This document shows positions 1 through 8,590 of a stretch of DNA of 10,487 nt, piece after piece. The notes below the pieces were generated by a model. The model saw only the letters and a program-made list of their open reading frames with translations. It ran no database searches and was not told the origin of the DNA. The stretch is taken from assembly GCA_035260485.1 (NCBI GenBank), contig DATFVC010000014.1, positions 1 through 10,487 of the forward strand, given 5' to 3'. Position 1 is the first letter of the stretch. Every line of letters begins with the position of its first letter. The DNA comes from VRUE01 sp035260485. GTDB taxonomy: Bacteria; Actinomycetota; Thermoleophilia; Solirubrobacterales; 70-9. The position numbers and the translations under genes were made by a program.

Positions 1-73
1 GGGGCCGCTTCGCGAGGCACCGTCGAGGCGACCCCGCCCGCCCGTCGGAGCCCGCGCGCTGACGGCGCTGGCT

Positions 74-528
74 ATGTTTTCCCCTATGCCTGAACGGGAT
101 GTATTTGCGAATTTCGCGCGGATGCGCAGGGAGATGGATCAAATGCTTGGTGGAGCCTGGGGGCGGACGACGTATGTAAGCCGTAGGAGCAGCGGGTTTT
201 CCCCGAACGTGGACGTCTACTACTGTGGCGATCCGCAGCGGGCCGTCGTCAAGGTAGATCTAGCTGGAGTTGATCTGGAGCAGGTTGGGATCGAGGTCAG
301 CGGCCGGCAGCTGGCGATCGTCGGCGAACGGCCGGTGCAGGAGACCGAAGGGCGGGTCTACCAGCAGGTCGAGATCCCCTCGGGGCCTTTCCGCCGCGTG
401 GTCGAGCTGCAGGTCGATGTCGACGCCGACCGGGCCAAGGCAACCTATGAGGACGGCGTGCTGCGGATCGACCTGCCGTTGCGGGACCCGGCGCAGTCGA
501 CGCGTCGCGTGCCGATCGGGCGCGACTG

Positions 529-529
<1 letters not shown>
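74..529 (+). CDS. Hsp20/alpha-crystallin small heat-shock protein
   Basis: A 151-aa ATP-independent holdase chaperone of the Hsp20 family, which binds unfolding proteins in the cytoplasm and passes them to refolding or degrading machines. The alpha-crystallin domain covers about residues 43-136. It carries the hallmark A-x-n-GVL element near its end (A121 to G128-V129-L130), and a C-terminal V-P-I (146-148) matches the oligomer-forming I/V-x-I/V motif. Length is normal for the family. The ATG at 74 is the first in frame, and a second in-frame ATG at 86 is possible; neither has a clear Shine-Dalgarno. The TGA stop overlaps the lon start by one base (TGATG), so the two are probably translationally coupled. 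No HspR or CIRCE-type operator was seen in the 73 bases upstream. Function is secure; the exact start is not. Confidence 0.93.
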
Positions 530-2913
<2,384 letters not shown>

Positions 2914-2919
2914 ACGACC

Positions 2920-4455
2920 ATGGAGGCAGCCGAGGCGCTGGGCCGGAGCGCCCTTTCGACTTACTACGAGGCGATCCGCGAGTGGGCGCGGACGCGCTCG
3001 TGGGCTTTCTGGACCGTTGCCGGCCTGACCGTTCTCGCCGCCACGCTGCGTTTCGCGACCCTCGGCGTGCAGGCGTACCACCACGATGAGATCGTTACCG
3101 CAAGCCGCGTTCTGCGCGACGGCTTCTGGCACGCGATGGAAGCGGTCGGCTTCAGCGAGTCGGCGCCGCCGCTCTACTACGCGCTCGCATGGATCTGGAC
3201 ACAACTGACCGGGACGGGCGAGTTCGGTCTGCGCTCGCTTTCGGCGCTGGCGGGGGTAGCGACGGTGCCGGTCGCCTACTCGCTCGGCGCCGAGCTGCGT
3301 GGTCGCCGGGCCGGGGTCGCCGCGGCGGCGCTCATCGCCGTCAACCCGATGTTGCTCTGGTACTCCCAGGAGGCGCGCGGCTACGCCCTGCTGGCGTTGC
3401 TGACGGCGGTCGCGGCGCTTTACTTCGTACGAGCTCTGGACGGCGGTCGGCGACGCGACTTCACAGCCTGGGGAGTGGCTTCGGCGCTCGCGCTCGCCAC
3501 CCACTACTTCGCGATCTTTCCGATCGCGCTCGAGGCGGCCTGGCTGTTGTGGCGGCGGGGCCGCCGAGCTCTGGCCGGGCTCTGGTTCGTCCTTCTCGCC
3601 AGTCTGGCGCTGGCGCCGCTGGCGATCCACCAGATGTCGCTGGGCCACGCCGAGTGGATCGGCGAACGCAGTCTCGGGCACCGCTTGTGGGAGAGCGCTG
3701 TCACCTTCGTCGCCGGCGAGACCGGCGACATCGTCGCCCGTCCCGAGACCGTGTTACCAGCGGTCGTGCCGCTGCTTGCCGTCCTCGCCGGGCTTGTGCT
3801 TCTCGCCGCGCGCGGCGATCGCCGGGAGCGGCGGGCCGGGGGCCTGATGCTGGTCGTGGCTGCTGCCGGCGTCGTCGTGCCGCTGGCGCTGGTCGCTTTC
3901 GGCAAGGACTACGTGATCGCCCGCAACCTGTTGCCAGCGCTTGTGCCGCTGCTGATTGCGGTGGCGATTGGCGTAACCCTGCGCGGCGCGCGGCGTGGCG
4001 GCATCGCGATCGCGTCGGTTCTCGTTGCCTACTCGCTCGGCTTCTGCGTCTGGGCCAGTATCTCGCCGGCGTTGCAGCGTCCCGACTGGGACGCCGTCGC
4101 GGCACGCTTGGGGGAACCGCAGGCGCCGCGGGCGATCGTCACCTGGACCCTGGGGGCCGCATCGTTGCGCTACTACCTCTCGATCGGCTCCTTCCAGGTT
4201 CATCCCGCCGACGGCTACTCCTGGAATGTGCATGAAGTCGACTTCGTCTCCGATGGGCCTGCGCCGCCGGTCGCCGCAAACCTGCTCGGGCCCCGCTTCC
4301 GTCTGGTCGGCTACGAACCGGTCGGCCGCCTGTACGTCAGGCGCTACGCGCTGCCCGGTCCCGACCTCGCTCACCTGCGCCTGGGCAAGGTGCGCGATGC
4401 AGACCTCAACTTTCGCAGCAATGGCGTCCTCCTGGACGGGATTGGACCTGACTGA
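2920..4455 (+). CDS. GT39-type (PMT/ArnT-like) membrane glycosyltransferase
   Basis: A 511-aa polytopic membrane protein of the glycosyltransferase 39/PMT_2 type, a family that moves a sugar from a polyprenyl-phosphate donor to an acceptor outside the cytoplasmic membrane. After the first hydrophobic helix (about 28-47) an extracytoplasmic loop holds H54-H55-D56-E57, in the position of the family's catalytic acidic residues. It is followed by the typical PPLYYALAWIW helix start (83-93) and a segment reading NPMLLWYSQEARGYA. Roughly ten hydrophobic segments follow, up to about residue 385. The soluble C-terminal part is about 125 residues. The donor and acceptor cannot be told from the sequence. 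It starts 6 bases after lon and is likely cotranscribed with it, although no Shine-Dalgarno is seen before the ATG. Confidence 0.85.
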   Translation: MEAAEALGRSALSTYYEAIREWARTRSWAFWTVAGLTVLAATLRFATLGVQAYHHDEIVTASRVLRDGFWHAMEAVGFSESAPPLYYALAWIWTQLTGTGEFGLRSLSALAGVATVPVAYSLGAELRGRRAGVAAAALIAVNPMLLWYSQEARGYALLALLTAVAALYFVRALDGGRRRDFTAWGVASALALATHYFAIFPIALEAAWLLWRRGRRALAGLWFVLLASLALAPLAIHQMSLGHAEWIGERSLGHRLWESAVTFVAGETGDIVARPETVLPAVVPLLAVLAGLVLLAARGDRRERRAGGLMLVVAAAGVVVPLALVAFGKDYVIARNLLPALVPLLIAVAIGVTLRGARRGGIAIASVLVAYSLGFCVWASISPALQRPDWDAVAARLGEPQAPRAIVTWTLGAASLRYYLSIGSFQVHPADGYSWNVHEVDFVSDGPAPPVAANLLGPRFRLVGYEPVGRLYVRRYALPGPDLAHLRLGKVRDADLNFRSNGVLLDGIGPD

Positions 4456-4505
4456 GAACGGGAATACGAATGGAGTTATCCTGAGCGTCCCCAGCAGAAT
4501 CCAGC

Positions 4506-4511
4506 GAGGAG
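4506..4511 (+). promoter_or_regulatory. Ribosome binding site GAGGAG
   Basis: GAGGAG sits 5 nt before the ATG at 4517. It fixes that ATG as the start of the small membrane protein, although the frame stays open far upstream into the glycosyltransferase gene. Confidence 0.8.
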
Positions 4512-4516
4512 ATGGC

Positions 4517-4945
4517 ATGACCAAGACGAAGGCGAACCAGGCCGCGGACCTCTATTCGACTGCCCGTGAAAATCCCTACGTGCAGCGCCTGATCGAGGAC
4601 GAAGAGCTGCGCGACAGCCTCAGCAACGCTTTCGAAGCCGCGCGCGGCGCCTACAACCGGGCGACCGGGAACGGCAAGGGCGCGGTCAAGGCCGTGAGCA
4701 GCGACAAGAAGGTGCAGAAGGACCTGCGTTCAGCGGCAGAGAGCCTGCGCGAGGCCTCCGAGCGTCTGAAAGCGCCGAGGAAGCGCAAGAAGAGCCGCCT
4801 TGGCCGCCTCATCCTCTTCGGCCTGGTGGCCGGCGTGATCGCGCTGGTGGTCAGCGAGGACGCTCGCAAGACCGTGCTGGATGCCCTCTTCGGCGCCGAG
4901 GAGGAGTTCGAGTACACCAGCACGACGAGCATCAACGGCTCTTAA
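4517..4945 (+). CDS. Small one-pass membrane protein, function unknown
   Basis: A 142-aa protein with a helical, charged N-terminal half, a very basic patch (PRKRKKSRLGR, 87-97) and one hydrophobic helix (about 97-113). It ends in a short acidic tail, EEEFEYTSTT (128-137), and a few more residues. The positive patch before the helix suggests that the N-terminus is cytoplasmic and the tail outside. I associate this layout and tail with small uncharacterised proteins of Thermoleophilia-like Actinobacteria, but this is from memory and untested. The start is set by the GAGGAG at 4506. The gene lies 61 bp after the glycosyltransferase; a TATCCT at 4477-4482 could be a -10 box, but no convincing -35 was found. 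No function is proposed. Confidence 0.8.
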   Translation: MTKTKANQAADLYSTARENPYVQRLIEDEELRDSLSNAFEAARGAYNRATGNGKGAVKAVSSDKKVQKDLRSAAESLREASERLKAPRKRKKSRLGRLILFGLVAGVIALVVSEDARKTVLDALFGAEEEFEYTSTTSINGS

Positions 4946-4949
4946 CGCC

Positions 4950-4977
4950 GCGGCCGCCGGGCGGTACGCCCGGCCGC
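4950..4977 (+). terminator. GC-rich hairpin, possible terminator
   Basis: CCGGGCG (4957-4963), a GTA loop and CGCCCGG (4967-4973) form a perfect 7-bp hairpin. GCGG (4950-4953) and CCGC (4974-4977) can extend it with a three-base bulge. It begins 4 bases after the stop of the upstream gene, a normal place for a terminator, but has no U-tract. It could also interfere with the start of tetR transcription. Confidence 0.5.
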
Positions 4978-4981
4978 GCCG

Positions 4982-4987
4982 TAGACT
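4982..4987 (+). promoter_or_regulatory. -10 box TAGACT of a leaderless tetR promoter
   Basis: TAGACT fits the actinobacterial TANNNT consensus and lies 6 nt before the ATG at 4994, so transcription would start at or next to the A of the start codon. The gene has no Shine-Dalgarno upstream, which agrees with a leaderless mRNA. No clear -35 is seen. Confidence 0.55.
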
Positions 4988-4993
4988 CGACTC

Positions 4994-5602
4994 ATGGAGG
5001 CTGCAACCAAAGAGCGCGAGCTGAGCGGGGAAAAGGCGCAGCGCATCATCGACGCGATGCGCGAGAGCGTCGCCAAGCGCGGCGCCGCCGGCTCCACCTT
5101 TGAGCACGTGGCGCGCGAGGCGGGCGTAAGCCGCGGCCTCCTCCACTATTACTTCGGCACCAAGGAGCGGCTGCTGGTCGAGGTCGTCCGCCGCGACGCC
5201 GAGATCCGTGTCGCCCGCCTCGACGAGCCCTTGGGCAAGGCGGAGACGGTCGACGACGTGATCGACGTGCTGCTCGCCAGCCTCACCGACCTGATCGACA
5301 ACGAACCGGCCTTCTTCCTGCTGCTCTACGAGCTGTTCAGCGCTGGTCGGCGCAACCCCGAGATCCAGCACGAGGTCGGCCAGCTGTTCGACCGGACCCG
5401 CTCCCATGTCGCCGAGATCCTCGAGGTGAAGGAGCGCGAGGGAGTGCTCAGCCTGCGCTACGACGCGGAGGCGATAGTCGCCTACCTGTTCGCGGTCGCC
5501 GACGGCTTCGCGCTGCAGGCTCTCTCCGAGCCGGACCGCGACATCGGTCCCGCTCTGGCCGCCGCCGCGGCCTCGGCGCGGTTCCTGCTCGCCGGGGAGT
5601 GA
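4994..5602 (+). CDS. TetR/AcrR family transcriptional regulator
   Basis: A 202-aa TetR-family dimeric DNA-binding repressor. The N-terminal DNA-binding domain lies at about 14-62. Its HTH is at about 36-55, including the typical recognition-helix sequence SRGLLHYYFGTKERLL (46-61). The C-terminal ligand and dimer domain (about 75-200) is helical and ends in an alanine-rich helix. Its ligand and targets cannot be read from the sequence. The ATG has no Shine-Dalgarno but is preceded at the right distance by a -10-like box, so it is probably leaderless. Two adjacent dyads lie 19-46 bases after its stop, upstream of the next gene, and are possible operators for this or the XRE regulator. Confidence 0.92.
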   Translation: MEAATKERELSGEKAQRIIDAMRESVAKRGAAGSTFEHVAREAGVSRGLLHYYFGTKERLLVEVVRRDAEIRVARLDEPLGKAETVDDVIDVLLASLTDLIDNEPAFFLLLYELFSAGRRNPEIQHEVGQLFDRTRSHVAEILEVKEREGVLSLRYDAEAIVAYLFAVADGFALQALSEPDRDIGPALAAAAASARFLLAGE

Positions 5603-5620
5603 TCGTCCTCACGCCTATCC

Positions 5621-5648
5621 CTTCTATGTAGAAGCGATTTACGTCGCT
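5621..5648. repeat. Two adjacent dyads, possible operator
   Basis: CTTCTATGTAGAAG (5621-5634) is a dyad with perfect 6-bp arms and a TG centre. Overlapping its end, AGCGA (5633-5637) and TCGCT (5644-5648) form a second dyad with a 6-nt spacer. Both lie in the 136-bp gap between tetR and the 95-aa gene, a natural place for regulator binding. No protein can be assigned. Confidence 0.4.
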
Positions 5649-5684
5649 GAGCGCCCCTAGCTTTCTCCTCGTCCAAGAAAAAGC

Positions 5685-5715
5685 GGCCGGGGCGCAGCGC
5701 TAACTGCCCCCGGCC
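5685..5715 (-). terminator. Strong hairpin with a T-tract on the minus strand
   Basis: GGCCGGGG (5685-5692) pairs with CCCCGGCC (5708-5715), and inside it GCAG (5694-5697) pairs with CTGC (5704-5707) around the loop CGCTAA. This gives a 12-bp stem with one bulged base. On the minus strand it is followed by GCTTTTTCTTGG, the form of an intrinsic terminator for leftward transcription. No leftward gene lies just to its right, so it may instead be a leader structure of the plus-strand gene at 5739. Confidence 0.5.
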
Positions 5716-5722
5716 TGGCACA

Positions 5723-5737
5723 GGAAGGGGTACTTCC
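5723..5737 (+). promoter_or_regulatory. Hairpin sequestering the Shine-Dalgarno
   Basis: GGAAG (5723-5727) and CTTCC (5733-5737) form a 5-bp hairpin ending one base before the ATG at 5739. The only Shine-Dalgarno-like sequence (AGGAAGG, 5722-5728) lies in its left arm and would be masked in the folded RNA, suggesting translational control. Confidence 0.4.
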
Positions 5738-5738
5738 C

Positions 5739-6026
5739 ATGCAGAGCAATCGTATTGGCGCAGGCTGCGATGCCTCGCCAAACCAGACCCGTGATCTCCA
5801 TGACCAGGCCATAGTTCTCAGGCACGTTCTGGCGGTCCACCCGGAGCGGCTGACGATTCCCGACCTCGTAAGCGAGCTAATGGGGGACTTGGCGGCCTTC
5901 GCGGAGAGCGATGCTTACGAGCGCGCCGTGCGCGATCTCACCGGCGTTGGCCTTCTTCAGTGCCCATGCGGCATGGTCGAGCCGACACGCGCCGCCTTGC
6001 GCTTCTACGAGCTTCAGGAGGGCTGA
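5739..6026 (+). CDS. 95-aa protein paired with the XRE regulator, unknown function
   Basis: A 95-aa protein not assignable to a named family. Its middle and C-terminal parts read like a winged-helix or HTH-type helical fold: a helix at about 25-52, then DAYERAVRDLTGVGLL (58-73), a C-P-C (75-77), and VEPTRAALRFYEL (80-92). The ATG at 5739 follows an AGGAAGG masked by a small hairpin. Its last codons contain the AGGAGG that serves the XRE gene starting 3 bases after its stop, so the two are almost certainly one transcriptional unit. A regulatory partner role is plausible but unproven. It has no membrane segment or signal peptide. Confidence 0.75.
   Translation: MQSNRIGAGCDASPNQTRDLHDQAIVLRHVLAVHPERLTIPDLVSELMGDLAAFAESDAYERAVRDLTGVGLLQCPCGMVEPTRAALRFYELQEG
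6016..6021 (+). promoter_or_regulatory. Ribosome binding site AGGAGG for the XRE gene
   Basis: A perfect AGGAGG lies 8 nt before the GTG at 6030 and within the last codons of the preceding gene. It selects the GTG as start. Confidence 0.85.
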
Positions 6027-6029
6027 GCG

Positions 6030-6356
6030 GTGGCTTCGCTTGATTGCGCAAGGCACTTCGGTGAGAACTTGGTCCGCTGCCGTAAGCAGGCCGGGTTGTC
6101 TCAGGAACAGCTTGGCGAGCGCGCCAACCTGCACCGGACCGCAATCGGTCTGCTGGAGCGGGGAGCGCGAATGCCTCGGATCGACACGCTGGTCAAGTTG
6201 GCAGCGGCGCTAGAAGTCCCGCCCAGCGATCTGCTCAACGGGATGGTCTGGAAGCCAGGTACGAAGACTGAAGGGCGGTTCATCGACACGACGGTGACGG
6301 GCTTGGGCCTCGTCACTCGCCGGTTTGAGGTCGAACGCCACGGACGCGGCAGATAG
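6030..6356 (+). CDS. XRE family HTH regulator
   Basis: A 108-aa Cro/C1-type DNA-binding protein starting with GTG. The HTH_3 domain occupies about residues 11-69. It contains CRKQAGLSQEQLGERANL (17-34), then HRTAIGLLERGARMP, and ends in ALEVPPSDLL (60-69). The remaining 39 residues form a short tail of unknown role. Proteins of this size are common regulators in mobile islands and toxin-antitoxin loci. It is cotranscribed with the 95-aa gene upstream and converges, with only 7 bases between, on the candidate toxin gene ending at 6364. No terminator is seen between the two convergent genes. Confidence 0.9.
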   Translation: MASLDCARHFGENLVRCRKQAGLSQEQLGERANLHRTAIGLLERGARMPRIDTLVKLAAALEVPPSDLLNGMVWKPGTKTEGRFIDTTVTGLGLVTRRFEVERHGRGR

Positions 6357-6363
6357 GACTTAT

Positions 6364-6807
6364 TCAGGTCTTCCGATGCCGTGACTTACCGGTCGCGATT
6401 TCGTGCCCAGCGTCCCAGAATAGGAAGGAGAACTCAGGCTCGTCGAAATATCCCCAAATGCGCCATTTGTAGCGCTTGAGATGTAGCTGCCAGAGGCCGT
6501 TCTCTTGCTTGCTGACTTCAGCAAGCGCCTTTTGGCCCTCCGGCGTCATTTCGCTTGCGCCAATGAACTTGAGCCAGCGCTTCCCAAGCAGGGTAGAGAT
6601 CGGTTCTCTCTGAAGAATCGCAAGCTCTTTCTCTAGCCCTCGTACGTCGGTGCGCAGCAGCGCCCCACAGCTGAAGCTGGTCTCGTGATCGAGACGCCCA
6701 AACCGCCACACGAGATAGCGATACTTCGGCGTGACCGGCGGCGTCTTGGTGACGCGCTTGTCGGCCCTCGCCTTCCCGGTACTACCCTTGACGTTCCTAT
6801 TGTCCAC
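6364..6807 (-). CDS. Candidate RelE-fold toxin, partner of the Panacea antitoxin
   Basis: A 147-aa protein starting with GTG, 11 bases after the stop of the Panacea-domain gene, so it is probably cotranscribed and coupled. No Shine-Dalgarno precedes the GTG. The first 25 residues are basic and probably disordered. A helix pair follows (about 55-103). The C-terminal part, LWQLHLKRYKWRIWGYF (105-121) then EFSFLFWDAGHE (125-136), alternates like the beta-sheet of RelE/HigB/Gp49-type mRNA interferases, where an LWELR-like strand is followed by a basic R-containing strand and a late H/K. That family call is inference from pattern and gene context. Panacea antitoxins are known to pair with many unrelated toxin folds, so another toxin class is possible. 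It would act on mRNA at the ribosome if RelE-like. Confidence 0.72.
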   Translation of the reverse strand: MDNRNVKGSTGKARADKRVTKTPPVTPKYRYLVWRFGRLDHETSFSCGALLRTDVRGLEKELAILQREPISTLLGKRWLKFIGASEMTPEGQKALAEVSKQENGLWQLHLKRYKWRIWGYFDEPEFSFLFWDAGHEIATGKSRHRKT

Positions 6808-6818
6808 CAGGGGCGAAT

Positions 6819-7247
6819 CTATAGCGATCCGTAATAGGACGCGATTGCGTCGCGCGTGATCTCCCTATTGCTGGATGCGCCTGGTGGCAGTCCACGGCGA
6901 GCCTTCCGCCAAGGCGGCTCTTCATGGGTGAGTTCGCGAAGCGCGAAGCCAGTTCGCCTGCCGTAGTGCTTGAGCACTACGTTAATTGACTCTTTCTGGG
7001 GTCTGGTCAGACGAGAGGAATCGCCCCTGGGCCAGCTGTCCATTTTGAACTTGCCACCGTGCTCACGGAAAAGGAGGGGAACGACCGGACCATTCGCCCA
7101 TGCCTCAATCCGCGCAGGGAACAGGGGCTCGCTATCCCAGACAAGGTGCCATGCCTGCGAGTAATAGACGAGCTTCTGCAGCTTCCAGGTGTCCATCGAC
7201 CCCTGTTTCTTCAAGATGTAGGCTGCGACGTCATGAGCCGAAGCCAT
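6819..7247 (-). CDS. Panacea/DUF4065 (SocA/GepA-like) antitoxin
   Basis: A 142-aa protein of the Panacea (DUF4065, SocA/GepA-like) domain family. The hallmark block KLQKLVYYSQAWHLVW (22-37) is followed by the A-W-A-N-G-P-V-V-P segment (49-57). The C-terminal element includes LRELTHEEPPWRKAR (103-117) and the final REITRDAIASYY (128-139). Known members neutralise varied toxins encoded next to them, and SocA is a proteolytic adaptor for its toxin. The frame stays open to 7310, but an AGGAGG five bases before the ATG at 7247 identifies the real start. It precedes the 147-aa candidate toxin. A promoter-like TTGACT/TACTAT and a dyad lie upstream. The domain call is firm; the antitoxin role is by family and context. 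Confidence 0.88.
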   Translation of the reverse strand: MASAHDVAAYILKKQGSMDTWKLQKLVYYSQAWHLVWDSEPLFPARIEAWANGPVVPLLFREHGGKFKMDSWPRGDSSRLTRPQKESINVVLKHYGRRTGFALRELTHEEPPWRKARRGLPPGASSNREITRDAIASYYGSL

Positions 7248-7252
7248 GTGAC

Positions 7253-7258
7253 CCTCCT
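7253..7258 (-). promoter_or_regulatory. Ribosome binding site AGGAGG for the Panacea gene
   Basis: Minus-strand AGGAGG five bases before the ATG at 7247. It decides this start over the in-frame upstream codon at 7310. Confidence 0.85.
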
Positions 7259-7279
7259 GGTGGCGTTCTCGGTACTCGG

Positions 7280-7310
7280 ATAGTAGCCATCTCTGTCGAC
7301 ATTCAGTCAA
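7280..7310 (-). promoter_or_regulatory. Candidate promoter of the Panacea operon
   Basis: On the minus strand TTGACT (complement of 7305-7310) and TACTAT (complement of 7280-7285) form -35 and -10 boxes with a 19-nt spacer. That spacing is longer than ideal, so this is tentative. The start codon lies about 30 nt downstream of the -10. Confidence 0.4.
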
Positions 7311-7318
7311 GAGACAGA
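7292..7318. repeat. Dyad TCTGTC-N15-GACAGA between divergent genes
   Basis: Perfect 6-bp arms at 7292-7297 and 7313-7318 straddle the candidate -35 of the Panacea operon and end at the ATG of the plus-strand ORF at 7319. The position suits autoregulation of a toxin-antitoxin operon, but six-base arms can arise by chance. Confidence 0.3.
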
Positions 7319-7483
7319 ATGCCTCGCAAGCGCAGACAAAAGACTCAGCCCAAACATGGCCAGCCGGTCGAGATTCCGATCCCGACCAAAGGCGACTTCG
7401 ATGCCGCTATGAGGAAGGTCGCTCCGCCAGCAGGTCGTAAACGCCCTGACGAGAAAGACCGGCCTCAGAAGCGATCCGAGTGA
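7319..7483 (+). CDS. 54-aa basic protein, hypothetical
   Basis: A short ORF starting at an ATG preceded only by a weak purine run (AAGAGA). The product is strongly basic at both ends (PRKRRQKTQPKHG near the start; RKRPDEKDRPQKR near the end) with a middle VEIPIPTKGDFDAAMRKV (17-34). I recall similar lysine-rich small proteins with a VEIPxPxxGDF core in Actinobacteria, but cannot confirm a family. It overlaps the 3' end of the minus-strand HTH gene by 77 bases, tail to tail, so one of the two reading frames constrains the other. It may lie inside the IS1595 element. The coding call is moderate. Confidence 0.45.
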   Translation: MPRKRRQKTQPKHGQPVEIPIPTKGDFDAAMRKVAPPAGRKRPDEKDRPQKRSE

Positions 7484-7619
7484 TCGGCACATCCGCCGCC
7501 TGCGCCTCCCGGCAGTAGCGGCGTAGCTCCTCGGTTGCCTCGCGCTTTGCCTGGTCGGCCTTCTTGCGTTTGCGGGCAGCGCGGCGGATCGCTTTCAGTG
7601 CCGCGCTCTGTTCGCTCAT
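7407..7619 (-). CDS. 70-aa HTH protein coupled to the transposase
   Basis: A 70-aa protein. The N-terminal half is a basic amphipathic helix, AARKRKKADQAKREATEEL (14-32). The C-terminal half is a helix-turn-helix with VPITRIASEAGLSRQGVYDLL (44-64), resembling resolvase-type or MerR-like HTH segments. Its ATG overlaps the transposase TGA by four bases (ATGA), and a GAGGAGG lies 7 nt before it, inside the end of the transposase gene. Translational coupling is therefore likely. A DNA-binding accessory or regulator of the insertion element is a reasonable guess, but I know of no such role for this family. Its 3' end overlaps the opposite-strand 54-aa ORF. Confidence 0.8.
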   Translation of the reverse strand: MSEQSAALKAIRRAARKRKKADQAKREATEELRRYCREAQAADVPITRIASEAGLSRQGVYDLLAERPSS

Positions 7620-8555
7620 TTCGCCGCCTCCTCAACCAGAAGGTGGAACATCGAACGCGGTCCGCGATTGCGCTGGTTATGCCGCCACGCATACTCGTCC
7701 AGATAGGACTGGAGCCATTTGCGAGAGACCATCTTGTAGGTCCCTCGCATCCCTGTCTTCAGGTTGCCGAAGAACCCCTCGATGGTGTTCGTGTGGATGT
7801 CGCCTTCGACGTAGACGCCCGTCGAATGATTAATCACGCTATGGCCCGCGTACTCGCGGCCTAGACGCGTATAGGGCCTCCAGTCGTCGGTGAAGATGAT
7901 CGCCCCGGGGTCGACGTTGGCCCGCACGGCTCCACTTAGCGGCTCGCCCCGTCGCCCCGCGATCACGCGCAAGCGGATTCGCCCGCCGCGCTCGATCATC
8001 CCGAGAATCGTCGGGCTTGGCCTCACGATGTTTGGACGCTTCCGAGTAGTTCATCTTGCGCCGTGGCCGTCCGCCCCAAGAGGTCTCATCGACCTCAACC
8101 TCGCCTTTTAGCGGCCACTCGTCGCCCTTCATCAACTCGTTGCGGATCGTGTTGAACATGCGCCAGGCGGTCTTGTAGTGGACGCCCAACTCTCGCTCTA
8201 GCTGTTTCGCGGATATGCCGCATCGCGTGCTCGTCATCAGGTACATGGCGTGGAACCAGAGCCGTAGCGAGGTCGAGGAGCGGTGGAAGATCGTCCCGGC
8301 AGTGGGATGGACGTGAAGGCCGCAGGCCGTGCAAGTCCAAGACTGGCGCTGTTGCTTAGTCTCGTAGCGCTTGAAGACGCGACGGCAGTCGCAGCGCGGA
8401 CAGTGGGCATGCTCGCCGTCAGGGGCGTAGCGAGTTCGCCACAGATGCCCTAGGCAAGCTGCGTCGTCGGGGAAGTCCCGCAAGAACTCAATGACGGAGT
8501 AGTCCGAGGTCGAGGACTTCGCACGGCGGGGTTCATGGCGGTTGGCCGGTGGCAT
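7616..8555 (-). pseudogene. IS1595 family transposase, frameshifted
   Basis: A DDE-type cut-and-paste transposase of the IS1595/ISXO2-like group. The first frame (8555 to about 8013, 181 codons) has the zinc ribbon C52, C55, C75, C78. It then has an HTH-like region (about 113-135) and the first catalytic aspartate in EVDET (D156). The second frame (8011-7616) restarts with TILGMIERGG. It carries FTDDWRPY (D223/D224), then N-T-I-E-G-F-F (N256, E259) and K266, and ends in the usual MVSRKWLQSYLDEYAWRHN-type tail. Joining them by skipping one G at 8012 gives 312 aa, a normal length. One extra base therefore breaks the gene, unless it is a base-calling error or +1 frameshifting occurs at CCC-G. 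The start has a TTGACA/TAGCTT promoter directly upstream. Confidence 0.88.
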
Positions 8556-8561
8556 GATGTA

Positions 8562-8590
8562 AAGCTACTTGACAGAGCGACGTTTGTCAA
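8562..8590 (-). promoter_or_regulatory. Leaderless promoter of the transposase
   Basis: On the minus strand a perfect TTGACA (complement of 8585-8590), a 17-nt spacer and TAGCTT (complement of 8562-8567) lie 6 nt before the ATG at 8555. No Shine-Dalgarno is present. The start codon would be at the 5' end of the mRNA. Confidence 0.65.

Noticed and set aside
3..62. Nineteen codons open from the window edge to a TGA at 60-62, possibly the end of an upstream gene
   Set aside because: It is too short and too rich in R, A and P to judge; other frames are equally open in this GC-rich stretch.
7248..7310. N-terminal extension of the Panacea protein to 7310
   Set aside because: The AGGAGG five bases before 7247 and the family's usual N-terminus support the internal ATG.
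8013..8555. Programmed frameshifting as the normal way to make the transposase
   Set aside because: IS1595-type transposases are normally single-frame, and no classic slippery heptamer or downstream structure is seen; a mutation or sequence error is simpler.
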